Assembly (NCBI RefSeq): GCF_902150045.1
Contig: NZ_CABFVU010000005.1
Location: forward strand, 248,001 to 312,000
Origin: Chitinophaga polysaccharea
Lineage (GTDB): Bacteria > Bacteroidota > Bacteroidia > Chitinophagales > Chitinophagaceae
Reading direction: 5' to 3'
Length of the DNA stretch: 64,000 bases
The notes below the pieces were generated by a model, which saw only the letters and a program-made list of their open reading frames with translations, did no database searches and was not told where the DNA came from. The translations under genes were made by a program, and so were the position numbers. Of this stretch, positions 17,684 to 26,616 are shown piece after piece; the stretch's first letter is position 1, and each line of letters begins with the position of its first letter.

Positions 17684-18574
17684 ATGATAAGCAGAAATGA
17701 ATCCCGGATGATGGAACTGATATTACGTGTGGCCCGTAACAACGACCGTATACTGGCCGTATTGCAGGATGGATCAAGGTCGAACCCGAATGTAACACCT
17801 GATATTTTCCAGGATTATGACATCATTTATGTGGTGGAGAGCCTGGAACCGTTTCTGCAGGATCATAGCTGGGTGGATGTTTTTGGCGAGAGAATGATCA
17901 TGCAGCTGCCGGAGGATATGGAGCTCTATCCGCCTTCGCCCGAGTTGGAAGGAGCTTTCTCCTATCTTATGCAGTTTACCGATGGCAATCGTATAGACCT
18001 GGTGATGGTGCCTTTGGATAAGCTCGATCATTTTACCAGCGATAGCCTTTGCAAAGTGTTGTGGGACAGGAATGGCCTGTTTAATACGCGGCCCCTGCCG
18101 CCTGCCGGCGACACCGGCTATTGGGTACAGCAACCTTCCTCCCGCTCCTTTACTGATTGCTGTAATGAATTCTGGTATACCAACTCCGGCCTGGCAAAAG
18201 GACTTTGGCGGGGGAGGATGATCCAGGTACAGGAATTGTTCAACCAGGTGATCCGCGGCGCACTACTGCAAATGATGGATTGGTATATCGGTTGCCGTTA
18301 TGGATTTAAGGTAAACCCGGGTAAGATGGGAAGCTTTTACCAGCGCCTCCTTGAGCCGGAAGTATATGAAAAGTTGCTGGCTACCTATGCTCCCGCCAGT
18401 CTGCCGGAAATATGGAAGGCCGTATATGCGGCTATGGATCTTTTCAGAACCGTAGCAAAATTTGTTGCAGCAGCATTGGGCTATACATACCCGGAAACCT
18501 GGGATGCCAATGTAACCGCTTATATGCAGCACGTAGAACAGCTCCCTCAGCATGCGGAGACTATTTATGGTTAA
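17684..18574 (+). CDS. Aminoglycoside 6-adenylyltransferase (ANT(6)-like)
   Basis: About 296 residues, matching the ANT(6)/AadE family in length. Nucleotidyltransferase motif: LQDGSRSNPN followed by FQDYDIIYVV, where the Asp pair binds metal, and later IDLVMVPL. The C-terminal helical domain contains NEFWYTNSGLAKGLWRG and MDWYIGCRYGF, both typical of the family. It would transfer AMP from ATP to the 6-hydroxyl of streptomycin-type aminoglycosides. Start at 17684 because MISRNESRMMELIL aligns with known N-termini and a -7 element sits just upstream; the longer frame from 17627 would include the promoter. Monocistronic, with no mobile features nearby. Confidence 0.88.
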   Translation: MISRNESRMMELILRVARNNDRILAVLQDGSRSNPNVTPDIFQDYDIIYVVESLEPFLQDHSWVDVFGERMIMQLPEDMELYPPSPELEGAFSYLMQFTDGNRIDLVMVPLDKLDHFTSDSLCKVLWDRNGLFNTRPLPPAGDTGYWVQQPSSRSFTDCCNEFWYTNSGLAKGLWRGRMIQVQELFNQVIRGALLQMMDWYIGCRYGFKVNPGKMGSFYQRLLEPEVYEKLLATYAPASLPEIWKAVYAAMDLFRTVAKFVAAALGYTYPETWDANVTAYMQHVEQLPQHAETIYG

Positions 18575-18657
18575 GGTGGAAATGAGGACCTGTTTGTATT
18601 GATGTGAGATGAGTACCATTAGCCAATATAAACGATGCCCTTTACTATCTTAGCATA

Positions 18658-19596
18658 ATGGAAAGAAAACGTGTCATATTTTTTCTGTTTGATCATGTGC
18701 ACCTGATGGACCTGGCGGGCGCCGTCACTGTTTTTTATGAAGCAGGATGTTGCGGGCATCCGTATGAACTGAGATACGTATCGCCCTATGCGGCGCCGGG
18801 TACTTCTTCAGGATTGGGATTCACCCGTGTGGAACCGCCCGATGCCATCACTATTCAACGGGATGATATTGTGATCGTAGCTGGAATGGACCTGGCGAAA
18901 TGGGATCATTCAGCCGATGACACGTGGATGCTATGGTTGCAGCAGGCAGCGGCGGTGGGGGCTACCTTATGCTCTGTGTGTACCGCCGCATTTGCGCTCG
19001 CAGCGGCAGGACTGCTTGATGGGCGCAGCTGTACCACGCATTGGGGGTATACCGCCGCCTTACAGCAACGCTTCCCGAAGTTGCAGGTGATAGAGAACAG
19101 GCTGTTTGTAAAGAGTGATAATATTTATACCAGCGCAGGTATCTCCACGGGAATAGACCTGGCGCTGTTCCTGGTAGAGGAACACTATGGCCCTACTTTC
19201 GCTTATACCGTAGCTAAAGACATGGTGGTATACATCCGCCGCGACGGAGCGGCTTCCCAGCACAGCATCCATCTGCAATACCGGCAACATATCAATCACC
19301 AGGTACACGAAATACAGGATCATATCACCCATCATCTGCACACAAAACTAACCATCACCGAACTGGCTGCAATGGTATATATGTCGCCGCGGAATCTTAC
19401 CCGTCTCTTTAAATCTACCACAGGTATTACCATTGGTGATTATATCCGTAACCTGCGCGAAGAAAAGGCCATGCAATTATTGAAGGACGGCCAGAAGCTG
19501 GCATGGGTAGCCAAAACCTGCGGGATTGGCAGTACCCGGCAACTGGGACAGTTGGCAAAAAAGGCGGGCATTGCAGCCAGCATGAAAATGGCCTGA
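18658..19596 (+). CDS. GlxA-family regulator: DJ-1/PfpI domain plus AraC HTH
   Basis: A 312-residue transcription factor. Residues 1-190 form a DJ-1/PfpI-like amidotransferase-type domain with a nucleophile-elbow-like CSVCTAAFALAAAGLLDG and a THWGY segment. Residues ~215-312 are an AraC-type double helix-turn-helix (LTITELAAMVYMSPRNLTRL, then TTGITIGDYIRNLR). Such proteins sense small molecules through the DJ-1 domain. Its downstream neighbour encodes a stand-alone exported DJ-1 protein, and a short-chain dehydrogenase follows, all on the same strand, so these may be its targets. Confidence 0.9.
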   Translation: MERKRVIFFLFDHVHLMDLAGAVTVFYEAGCCGHPYELRYVSPYAAPGTSSGLGFTRVEPPDAITIQRDDIVIVAGMDLAKWDHSADDTWMLWLQQAAAVGATLCSVCTAAFALAAAGLLDGRSCTTHWGYTAALQQRFPKLQVIENRLFVKSDNIYTSAGISTGIDLALFLVEEHYGPTFAYTVAKDMVVYIRRDGAASQHSIHLQYRQHINHQVHEIQDHITHHLHTKLTITELAAMVYMSPRNLTRLFKSTTGITIGDYIRNLREEKAMQLLKDGQKLAWVAKTCGIGSTRQLGQLAKKAGIAASMKMA

Positions 19597-19662
19597 TCGG
19601 CAAGTGGATTGTCCTTCTTTGCAGGTTGGCGTCTGCGTAATTTGCGTGGACAATAATCACAT

Positions 19663-20433
19663 ATGAAACATCTGTTTATTCTACTGCTGTGTATCCCATT
19701 ATGGGGAATTGCACAACAAAAAGGGAGCGATTATGTTTGCCCGCCTTGTGGTCCATGCGACACTATTGTATATCATAGGCCAGGCGTATGCCCGCATTGT
19801 GGTATGACATTGGTGCTCCGTGATAGCACCGCAGCATCACAACAGTCGCCCTTAAGCATCTGCTTCTACCTGTATAATGGGACAGAGGTACTCGATTTCG
19901 CGGGACCACTGGAAGTATTTTCCTATGCCGGGTTTAAAATATTTACTGTAGGTAAAACCAAGGCGCCCGTTACGGTACAGGGTGTGTTAAAGGTGAACCC
20001 CGACTACAGCATACAGGACGCCCCGCCTGCAGATATCTTTGCCATATTTGGCGGGGATGACGACGTAGCCGCCGATGATCCGGAAGTGATCAGCTGGATC
20101 AAAAGCCGGGATGCCGGCACAAAAACGTACTTCTCCGTATGTACCGGGGCATTTGTGCTGGGCCGCGCCGGTTTGCTGGACAACCTCACTGTAACGACCT
20201 TTCACAACAGCATCCGGTCGTTACAAAAGGCTGTGCCTTCCGCCAAAGTGATGGCCAATGTACGGTATGTGGATAACGGACGTGTTATTACCACTGCCGG
20301 CATCTCCGCCGGCATAGACGGCGCGCTGCACCTGGTGGCAAAGCTGAAGGGAGAAGCAGAAGCGCTGCGCATTGCCAGGCATATGGAATACGACAAGTAC
20401 ATGCCGGGGCAGGGGCTGGTGGTGAAACACTGA
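19663..20433 (+). CDS. Exported DJ-1/PfpI protein with N-terminal heavy-metal-binding motif
   Basis: A 256-residue protein with signal peptide (ending near GIAQQ). Residues 22-50 hold a Cys-rich module, YVCPPCGPCD then PGVCPHCGMTLVL, close to the heavy-metal-binding (HMBD) pattern of copper/cobalt efflux proteins. Residues ~65-245 are a DJ-1/PfpI domain with the elbow FSVCTGAFVLGRAGLLD and the TTAGISAGIDGALHLV end block. The combination suggests a periplasmic metal- or aldehyde-stress protein, but no activity is known to me. It is 66 bases downstream of the GlxA-like regulator. Confidence 0.82.
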   Translation: MKHLFILLLCIPLWGIAQQKGSDYVCPPCGPCDTIVYHRPGVCPHCGMTLVLRDSTAASQQSPLSICFYLYNGTEVLDFAGPLEVFSYAGFKIFTVGKTKAPVTVQGVLKVNPDYSIQDAPPADIFAIFGGDDDVAADDPEVISWIKSRDAGTKTYFSVCTGAFVLGRAGLLDNLTVTTFHNSIRSLQKAVPSAKVMANVRYVDNGRVITTAGISAGIDGALHLVAKLKGEAEALRIARHMEYDKYMPGQGLVVKH

Positions 20434-20563
20434 ACCTGACATTTGGCTACAGAATAAGGTAATTGGGCTACAGCCGCCTTCTTGTGCCTGGTTAAATTTG
20501 CAGGGGAGATATAGTAATAGCTGCATATCATCCAGGCATTTTTAATCTTAATATTTGATTTTT

Positions 20564-21286
20564 ATGAGAACCGTTTTAATAACAGGCGCAAACAAAGGCC
20601 TGGGCTTTGAAACAGCGCGGCAACTGGCACAGGCAGGCAATTTCGTATACCTGGGCAGCAGGAACATTATCAACGGGCAAAGCGCCGCCGGAAAGCTGAA
20701 GGCCGCAGGTATCACTAATGTGGCCGCCATCCATATCGATGTAACCGATATAGATAGTATCAGGAAAGCCAAGGATGAACTGGACAGCAGCATCGATGCC
20801 CTCGACTTACTGATCAATAACGCCGGTATCTCAGGCGAACAGCCGCAATATATTGCTGAATACAGCATGGAAGCCATCCGCGCTTTGTTTGAAACAAATT
20901 ATTTCGGCGCTGTGCAAACAACACAGGTAATGTTGCCGTTGCTGAGAAGGTCTTCAGCCCCCTCTATCATCAATGTATCCAGCGAAATAGGATCGTTAAC
21001 CATGCAGATGTCGGCCGAAAGGCCCCCCAACTGGAGTAATTTCTCTACCTACGGGGCTACCAAAACTGCGTTGAATGGTTTTACCGTTATGCTGGCAAAT
21101 GAATTGCGCGGGGAGCATATTATGGTCAACAGCGTAACCCCGGGCTATACCGCCACTGATCTTAACCAGTTTAAAGGTTTTAAAACAGTGGAAGAGGGGG
21201 CAAAGGCCATTGTGCAGCTGGCGATGCTGGAAGACAGGTCCATTACAGGCAGGTTCTTCAAAGACGGCGGAGAAATTCCCTGGTAG
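20564..21286 (+). CDS. Short-chain dehydrogenase/reductase (SDR)
   Basis: About 240 residues from MRTVLIT (the upstream ATG at 20555 adds three residues). Classical SDR features: cofactor motif TGANKGLGF (residues 6-14), NNAG at ~83, catalytic Ser in NVSSEIGS, and the YGATK active-site pair Tyr/Lys, followed by VNSVTPGYTATDL. The plant carbonyl-reductase-like arrangement (NKGLGFETARQLA, EGAKAIVQLAML) suggests NADPH-dependent reduction of carbonyls. Cytoplasmic. It follows the DJ-1 gene by 130 bases and ends at a strong terminator. Confidence 0.9.
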   Translation: MRTVLITGANKGLGFETARQLAQAGNFVYLGSRNIINGQSAAGKLKAAGITNVAAIHIDVTDIDSIRKAKDELDSSIDALDLLINNAGISGEQPQYIAEYSMEAIRALFETNYFGAVQTTQVMLPLLRRSSAPSIINVSSEIGSLTMQMSAERPPNWSNFSTYGATKTALNGFTVMLANELRGEHIMVNSVTPGYTATDLNQFKGFKTVEEGAKAIVQLAMLEDRSITGRFFKDGGEIPW

Positions 21287-21307
21287 GATTTGCCGTTGCT
21301 TTAATGC

Positions 21308-21345
21308 AAAAGCGGGTGTATCAGCTGCTGATACACCCGCTTTTT
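21308..21345. terminator. Bidirectional Rho-independent terminator
   Basis: AAAGCGGGTGTATCAG and CTGATACACCCGCTTT form a 16-base perfect stem with a 3-base loop, flanked by A-rich and T-rich tracts. It lies between the convergent SDR and aldehyde dehydrogenase genes and can serve both. Confidence 0.85.
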
Positions 21346-21414
21346 ATCCGGGTACCTGATGGAAGCCGCCTGCCGTTAAGCCGCGCCTTTATTTTTAATA
21401 CCCCTTTTAGCCGC

Positions 21415-23037
21415 TTAGAAAATAAAATTGGTACTAAGGAAGTCAGAACTATGTTCATTCACGATATCTTCCAGCAGCTTTTTATTGGTATCATTCATTT
21501 TGGTAGCTACGAGCGACCGTATAGAGAATGAGCGCAGCGCATCATGTACTGAAAGCGTGCCTTCTGCACTGTCTTTCCGGCCGGTGAACGGAAATACATC
21601 CGGGCCGCGCTGGCACTGGCTGTTGATATTCACCCTGCTTACCTGGTTTACCAATGGATCTATCAGGGTCGCTATTTCATCAGGGTTATTGCTGAAAATA
21701 CTTACCTGCTGGCCATGTGGCGATTCGATGAGGTAATCGATGGTTTCTTCTATCTCATCGTAAGGCACTACGGGGATTACAGGCCCAAACTGTTCCTCCC
21801 GGTAAAGTTTCATTTTATCATTCACGGGATATACTACCGCCGGGAATACAAATGATTCGTAGGTAGCGCCGCCGTTTTCATTCACAACTGCCGCACCATG
21901 CGCAATGGCGTCGTCCAGCACTTCGCGGATATAGGCTGGCTTGCCGGGCTCGGCTACGGGAGTAAGCTGTACGCCTTTCTCCCATGGCATACCGAATTTC
22001 ATTTTGCTGATCGCCTCACTAAGGCGTGCATTGAATTCATCCGCAATAGAACGGTGTACAAACAGTATTTTAATAGCAGTACAACGCTGACCATTATACG
22101 ATAATGCCCCCAGTATGGATTCATTCACGGCTACCTGTATATCTGCATGCGGAGTGATAATGGCGGCATTCTTGGCATCCAGGCTCAGCACTGCGCGCAG
22201 GCGGTTCAGCTTGGGATGGTGCTTGCGGAGGTCATTGGCCACTTTACTGGAACCGATAAAGGCCAGTACATTGATCTTCCCGGTGGCCATGATACCGGGT
22301 ATCACAGAAGCACCACGGCCATATATGGTGTTCACCACGCCTTTGGGAAACGATTCCATAAAAGCGCGCAGCAGAGGGTAATGCACCAGCGTACCATGTT
22401 TGGGTGGTTTGAAGAGGATGGTGTTCCCCATCAGCAGTGCAGGGATCAGCGTGGTAAAGGTTTCATTCAACGGATAGTTAAATGGGCCCATGCAGAGCAC
22501 CACACCCAGGGGCGAGCGGCGGATCTGCGCAATGGTACCTTCCCTGATCTCGAAGCGCGAAGAGCTGCGGTCTATTTCTTTGAGCGCATCTATCGTGGCA
22601 TTGATATATTCTATGGTGCGGTCAAATTCCTTGATGGAGTCTGCGTAGGATTTTCCGATCTCCCACATGATCAGCTTTACGATCAGGGCGCGTTGCTCCG
22701 TCATTTTACGGGCAAATACAGAAAGGCAGTTAATGCGCTCATCCAGCCGCATGGTTGGCCATTCGCCACGGCCATTGTCGTATGCGGAAAGAGCAGCATC
22801 CAGCGCTTCAAAGGCCTCTTTTTCGGTACATAGCGGGTAAGTGCCTATCAGCTTGCGCTTCAGGCCATCCGCAGTAGGAATGTTAATAGGAGAATATACC
22901 TCGCTCACCGGTCCATCCCATTGTTTCATCTCCCCGTTTACCAGGTACTCTCTCTGATGAATTTCAGAAATACGGAACTCCCCGGGTATTTCATTTTCTT
23001 CAACAAAGATCTTCTTAAGCTCATCTTGAAAACTCAT
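21415..23037 (-). CDS. NADP-dependent glyceraldehyde-3-phosphate dehydrogenase-like aldehyde dehydrogenase
   Basis: A 540-residue aldehyde dehydrogenase, longer at the N-terminus than most. Catalytic Cys319 (NGQRCTA) and the oxyanion Asn187 (GPFNYPLN) are present, as is the GSSKVA cofactor loop. The overall pattern fits the non-phosphorylating GAPDH (GapN/ALDH11) branch. At the site where most ALDHs have the general-base Glu (LELGGK), this protein reads LSLDAK (residues 284-289), so the Glu position is Ser285. Whether this is a subfamily feature or a change in chemistry is open. Cytoplasmic; monocistronic, sharing a terminator with the convergent SDR gene. Confidence 0.85.
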   Translation of the reverse strand: MSFQDELKKIFVEENEIPGEFRISEIHQREYLVNGEMKQWDGPVSEVYSPINIPTADGLKRKLIGTYPLCTEKEAFEALDAALSAYDNGRGEWPTMRLDERINCLSVFARKMTEQRALIVKLIMWEIGKSYADSIKEFDRTIEYINATIDALKEIDRSSSRFEIREGTIAQIRRSPLGVVLCMGPFNYPLNETFTTLIPALLMGNTILFKPPKHGTLVHYPLLRAFMESFPKGVVNTIYGRGASVIPGIMATGKINVLAFIGSSKVANDLRKHHPKLNRLRAVLSLDAKNAAIITPHADIQVAVNESILGALSYNGQRCTAIKILFVHRSIADEFNARLSEAISKMKFGMPWEKGVQLTPVAEPGKPAYIREVLDDAIAHGAAVVNENGGATYESFVFPAVVYPVNDKMKLYREEQFGPVIPVVPYDEIEETIDYLIESPHGQQVSIFSNNPDEIATLIDPLVNQVSRVNINSQCQRGPDVFPFTGRKDSAEGTLSVHDALRSFSIRSLVATKMNDTNKKLLEDIVNEHSSDFLSTNFIF

Positions 23038-23196
23038 GTGTTAAAATTTTATGCGTACAAATTACACAAATTAGGTTGAAAAGTAAACATAGAATGTTTC
23101 GATAGGGGAGTATGAAAAATCTATCAGGTATATTTAAGGGAGATGAAGGAGCGATTGAAAATGTTGCTAACTTTTTTATTTTCAACGATTAACCCT

Positions 23197-23204
23197 TAGT
23201 TTTG
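23197..23204 (+). promoter_or_regulatory. Putative -7 element for the gene at 23221
   Basis: TAGTTTTG fits TAnnTTTG at all fixed positions and lies 16 bases before the ATG at 23221. No -33 TTG at the standard distance was found. Confidence 0.4.
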
Positions 23205-23220
23205 CTGGCTGTTTTAAAAT

Positions 23221-24066
23221 ATGTTGCGCATGCCCTTGACGAAAGTTTTGATCACAGTTAAAAGTTACCCCACGTTATCTTCCCATTATGAAGAACAGGT
23301 GAGCATCGCCGGTTTCAGGGAAGATGGTGTGTTTATCAGGATATACCCGGTTCCCTTTATAAAAAAGAGTTACGAAGAACAATACCAGCTGTACGACTGG
23401 ATAGAACTGGACCTGGAACGGAATACCAGGGATTTCAGGCTGGAAAGTTTCAGGCCGGTATCAATGGAGGCGCCTGTAAAAAGAACAGGGCATATCGGTA
23501 CAGAGGATCACTGGAGCGAAAGGAAAGCCATTGTGTTGAAGAACGTATACCGCGACCTGTCGACCGTGCTGATGGAAGCAAAGCACGAAGCCTTTTATAC
23601 CTCGCTGGCAGTATTCAAACCAGCCCGTATCCTGGGTTTTGTGGCAGAAGAAACGGAAAGGGAATGGGATAGCAGCCTGCTGGAGAAATTACAGGAAGAA
23701 AAAGCGCGCGGCCGGGTATCTGAACAACCGGAAGATCCTTTTGCAGTGATGAAAAAGCTGCCTTACCGGTTTTCTTTCCGGTTTACCGACAGCAGGGAGA
23801 AGGAAATCACTTTGCCGGTGGAAGACTGGCAGCTGGCCTCCCTTTACTGGAAAAGCCTGAAGAAGCACAGCGGCCCTGATAAGGAACAGAAGGCTGTTAA
23901 CGACCTGAGAAAAAAATACCTGCAGGAATACGCGCGTAACACCGACCTCTACTTCTTCCTGGGCACCACCCAAAATGTACATGCAAGTTCGAGACAGCCA
24001 TTTACCATTGTGGGTTTATTTCATCCTACAATGCCGCCGGCAGTGGTACAGGGGAGCTTATTTTAA
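23221..24066 (+). CDS. Conserved uncharacterised protein
   Basis: A 281-residue soluble protein with no signal peptide or membrane segment. The N-terminus (KVLITVKSYPTLSSHYEEQV, then IAGFREDGVFIRIYPVPF) resembles a widespread family of unknown function that I recall from several phyla but cannot name with certainty. The middle is charged (EEKARGRVSEQPEDP) and the C-terminal part holds FFLGTTQNVH and GLFHP. The last 4 bases overlap the end of the convergent YcxB-like gene. A second in-frame ATG at 23230 is an alternative start. No function is proposed. Confidence 0.75.
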   Translation: MLRMPLTKVLITVKSYPTLSSHYEEQVSIAGFREDGVFIRIYPVPFIKKSYEEQYQLYDWIELDLERNTRDFRLESFRPVSMEAPVKRTGHIGTEDHWSERKAIVLKNVYRDLSTVLMEAKHEAFYTSLAVFKPARILGFVAEETEREWDSSLLEKLQEEKARGRVSEQPEDPFAVMKKLPYRFSFRFTDSREKEITLPVEDWQLASLYWKSLKKHSGPDKEQKAVNDLRKKYLQEYARNTDLYFFLGTTQNVHASSRQPFTIVGLFHPTMPPAVVQGSLF

Positions 24067-24533
24067 GCAGCTGGTTTTTTTCGCTTTATCTCTTCAAAAA
24101 ATAACCGCTCATTTTCTGACAGGTTATTTTTACTGAGAGAGATAAGGAAACGGGGCACTTCATTTGTTACCAACCATATATTGTTTGACGTGATATCAAT
24201 GTTCCTGATCCAGGTCCATTCTTTTATTTCGGTCGACTGCCTGTTCTTATGCACTACTACAATATGTGCATCGGTGAAGGTGACCTCTGCGTCAAAGTCA
24301 ATCTTTTTCGCCATCCTCACGGAAGAAAAATGATATAGCGGTACCAGTATCACTATGGTAAAGATGAAAAAATAGATCAGTCCTGAAAGCAGGAATCCTG
24401 GCGGGTTTAACGGGAAAATGTACGCGATGGGCAGTATCGCGAATAAATATCTCCATATACTTCTCTTAAAAAAAAAATAAATTTTAGCTTTCAGTACGCT
24501 GTTGTAATCTATCGTTATTCTCTTTGTTACCAT
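24063..24533 (-). CDS. YcxB-like membrane protein
   Basis: A 156-residue protein with two adjacent membrane segments (about residues 26-44 and 48-68) after a basic N-terminus, then a cytoplasmic beta-rich domain with VTFTDAHIVVVHKN and WTWIRNIDITSNNIWLV. This layout and the terminal FFEEIKRKK match the YcxB-like C-terminal family of unknown function. Convergent with, and overlapping by 4 bases, the gene ending at 24066. Confidence 0.65.
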   Translation of the reverse strand: MVTKRITIDYNSVLKAKIYFFFKRSIWRYLFAILPIAYIFPLNPPGFLLSGLIYFFIFTIVILVPLYHFSSVRMAKKIDFDAEVTFTDAHIVVVHKNRQSTEIKEWTWIRNIDITSNNIWLVTNEVPRFLISLSKNNLSENERLFFEEIKRKKPAA

Positions 24534-24606
24534 GATATGTTTTAATAATGATTAACAAACGGTTTTCAACCTGGATTTTGTAGAAACAGGGCCCGGTTGG
24601 GCATCG

Positions 24607-25521
24607 CTAGTTAAAAGCGGCTTTAAATTCCAGGGGCGACAGCCCCGTTTTGGATTTAAAAAAGCGGCTGAAAGACTGGGGATGTTCAAATCCCAGTTCA
24701 TAGGCAATTTCACTGACCGACAGCGCCGTGGTGGAAATTTTTTCCTTTGCTTTTTCAATCAGGCTGTCGTGGATGTGCTGCTGGGTATTTTTGCCGGTTA
24801 ATGTACGTAGCAAGGTGCCCAGGTAATTGGGAGATATATTCAGTGCATTGGCCATATACTGTACTGTGGGCAGCCCGTTTTCCAGCAGCTGGCTGCTATC
24901 CAGGTAGTGGGAGAGGATTTCCTCGAAGCGGGCCAGGATATGATGATTGGTGATTTTCCGTGTTATAAACTGGCGCTGGTAAAAGCGCTCGGCATAGTTA
25001 AGCAGGGATTCTATCTGCGGAATAATAATGCTTTGGGTGAATTTGTCGATGGAAGAATGATATTCCTTCCGGATGATATCTACAATGTTATTCAGTACCG
25101 CTTCTTCTTTCGGGGAAAGGAACAGGGCTTCATTAACGGCATAGTCGAAGTACTCATATTTCCTGATGGTTTTAGCCAGGGGGGTATTCCAGAGGAAATC
25201 CGGGTGTATGAGTAACACCCAGCCGGAACAGTCTGTCGGTTTCCCGGTTGTATGTTCAATGCTGAATATCTGCCCCGGGGCCACAAAGAACATCACGCCT
25301 GCATCGAAATCGTACTGCTGCTGACCGTATTTAAACCTGATGTCCTGGTGCCGTTTGAGGGCAATGGAATAGAAATCAAGCAGCAGCGATTCTGCTTTTC
25401 CGGTGTAGCTGATATCTTCTACGTTTACAACGCTGATCAGCGGGTTTTCCGGTTCCGGTAATTCCCTGTAGCGGTGAAACGCTGCAATGCTATGTATCCG
25501 TTTCGGCTGGTGGTTACTCAT
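24607..25521 (-). CDS. AraC-family transcriptional regulator
   Basis: A 304-residue regulator with an N-terminal cupin-like sensory region (YDFDAGVMFFVAPGQIFSIEH) and a C-terminal AraC double helix-turn-helix (PTVQYMANALNISPNYLGTLLR; then SVSEIAYELGFEHPQSFSRFFK ending with TGLSPLEFK). It starts 28 bases after the NAD(P)-binding gene at 25550-26437 on the same strand, so the two are probably co-transcribed and functionally linked. Ligand unknown. Confidence 0.9.
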   Translation of the reverse strand: MSNHQPKRIHSIAAFHRYRELPEPENPLISVVNVEDISYTGKAESLLLDFYSIALKRHQDIRFKYGQQQYDFDAGVMFFVAPGQIFSIEHTTGKPTDCSGWVLLIHPDFLWNTPLAKTIRKYEYFDYAVNEALFLSPKEEAVLNNIVDIIRKEYHSSIDKFTQSIIIPQIESLLNYAERFYQRQFITRKITNHHILARFEEILSHYLDSSQLLENGLPTVQYMANALNISPNYLGTLLRTLTGKNTQQHIHDSLIEKAKEKISTTALSVSEIAYELGFEHPQSFSRFFKSKTGLSPLEFKAAFN

Positions 25522-25549
25522 TTTTTATATCTGACCAGGTTTAAGATTA

Positions 25550-26437
25550 TTATTTTTTCCCGTTGTAAATAACAGCAAATTCCCTGGCATAATCTTCCAG
25601 TTTTATTTTCCCGTATTCAGGGCGGTGATGAATAAGGTCCTCCGCCAGTTTCCCGTTATGAAGACTACTGTATATCTCTGTCAGATACTGTGCCAGTAAG
25701 GGAGGAATGCCGGCCTTTAAATACCTGTTTTTTGCTTCTTCATCTGAAATCAGGCGCCATTCAAGATCCGGCATGCCGATCTCTTTACCTATGGCTGCTG
25801 CTATTTCGTTACAGGTCCGTTCATCACTCATTACATAACGGATCTTCCTGGGGCTACCGGGTTGTTCCACTTCCTCTGCTATGGCAGCGGCAATATCATC
25901 GGGGTGTACCAGCTGCATCACATCGTTTCCTCCACAGTTGATGGAAATGGATCCCTGGTTCCTGATCATATCTGCAAAGGCAAGCAGGTTGTAATAAAAA
26001 GAAGTAGGGCGCATATGGGTGATCTGAACGTTTTCCAGTTTATTCAGGATCTCTTCTACATAATGGGCTCCCAGGATAACGCCTGTGCCTTTGTTGAGAT
26101 GCGCGCCAAAACTGCTTAGATTAATTACCCGCTGCACCCCCGACTGCCTGATCGCTTCTCCATAATTTTCTCCTACGCTCCTGTAAAATTCGAGGAGGTC
26201 AGCCGCGCCAAAAAAGGGTGGCACCATGGTATAAACGATATCTGCCCCGGCGAATGTACCGGTCAGCAAATTTACATCTTCTACAGAACCTGTAACAGCT
26301 TTTGCCCCCATATTTTCAATGATGGCTTCGTTGTGTTGTTTACTGGTGATCACAGTTACCTGGTGCCCGTTTGCCACCAGCCAGGGTACGAGTGGTTTGC
26401 CGATATTGCCGATTGATCCGGTTACTACAATTTTCAT
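25550..26437 (-). CDS. NmrA-like NAD(P)-binding protein
   Basis: About 295 residues from MKIVVTGSIGNIGKP; the upstream in-frame ATG at 26473 adds 12 unlikely residues. The glycine-rich cofactor loop GSIGNIGKPLV is at the very N-terminus, and there is no SDR catalytic Tyr-x-x-x-Lys. This, with NLSSFGAHLNKGTG and HMRPTSFYYNL, places it in the NmrA/azoreductase-like atypical SDR group. Members bind NADPH and act as redox sensors or quinone reductases. Operon with the downstream AraC regulator. Confidence 0.88.
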   Translation of the reverse strand: MKIVVTGSIGNIGKPLVPWLVANGHQVTVITSKQHNEAIIENMGAKAVTGSVEDVNLLTGTFAGADIVYTMVPPFFGAADLLEFYRSVGENYGEAIRQSGVQRVINLSSFGAHLNKGTGVILGAHYVEEILNKLENVQITHMRPTSFYYNLLAFADMIRNQGSISINCGGNDVMQLVHPDDIAAAIAEEVEQPGSPRKIRYVMSDERTCNEIAAAIGKEIGMPDLEWRLISDEEAKNRYLKAGIPPLLAQYLTEIYSSLHNGKLAEDLIHHRPEYGKIKLEDYAREFAVIYNGKK

Positions 26438-26616
26438 ATTGTTTGCTATTTGTTTACACAAATTTCCAAACAATAAGCCCGGCGGAGCTAACCAAACCAG
26501 TGGTTGTTGTAACCAAAGCGTGGGTGCAGCTTACATTGTCCGGTTATGCCCCTTGAAATATCATTTTAAATACTTCACAATGTCCTGGGTTTTTATCTTT
26601 ATAAAAAATTCAGGCA

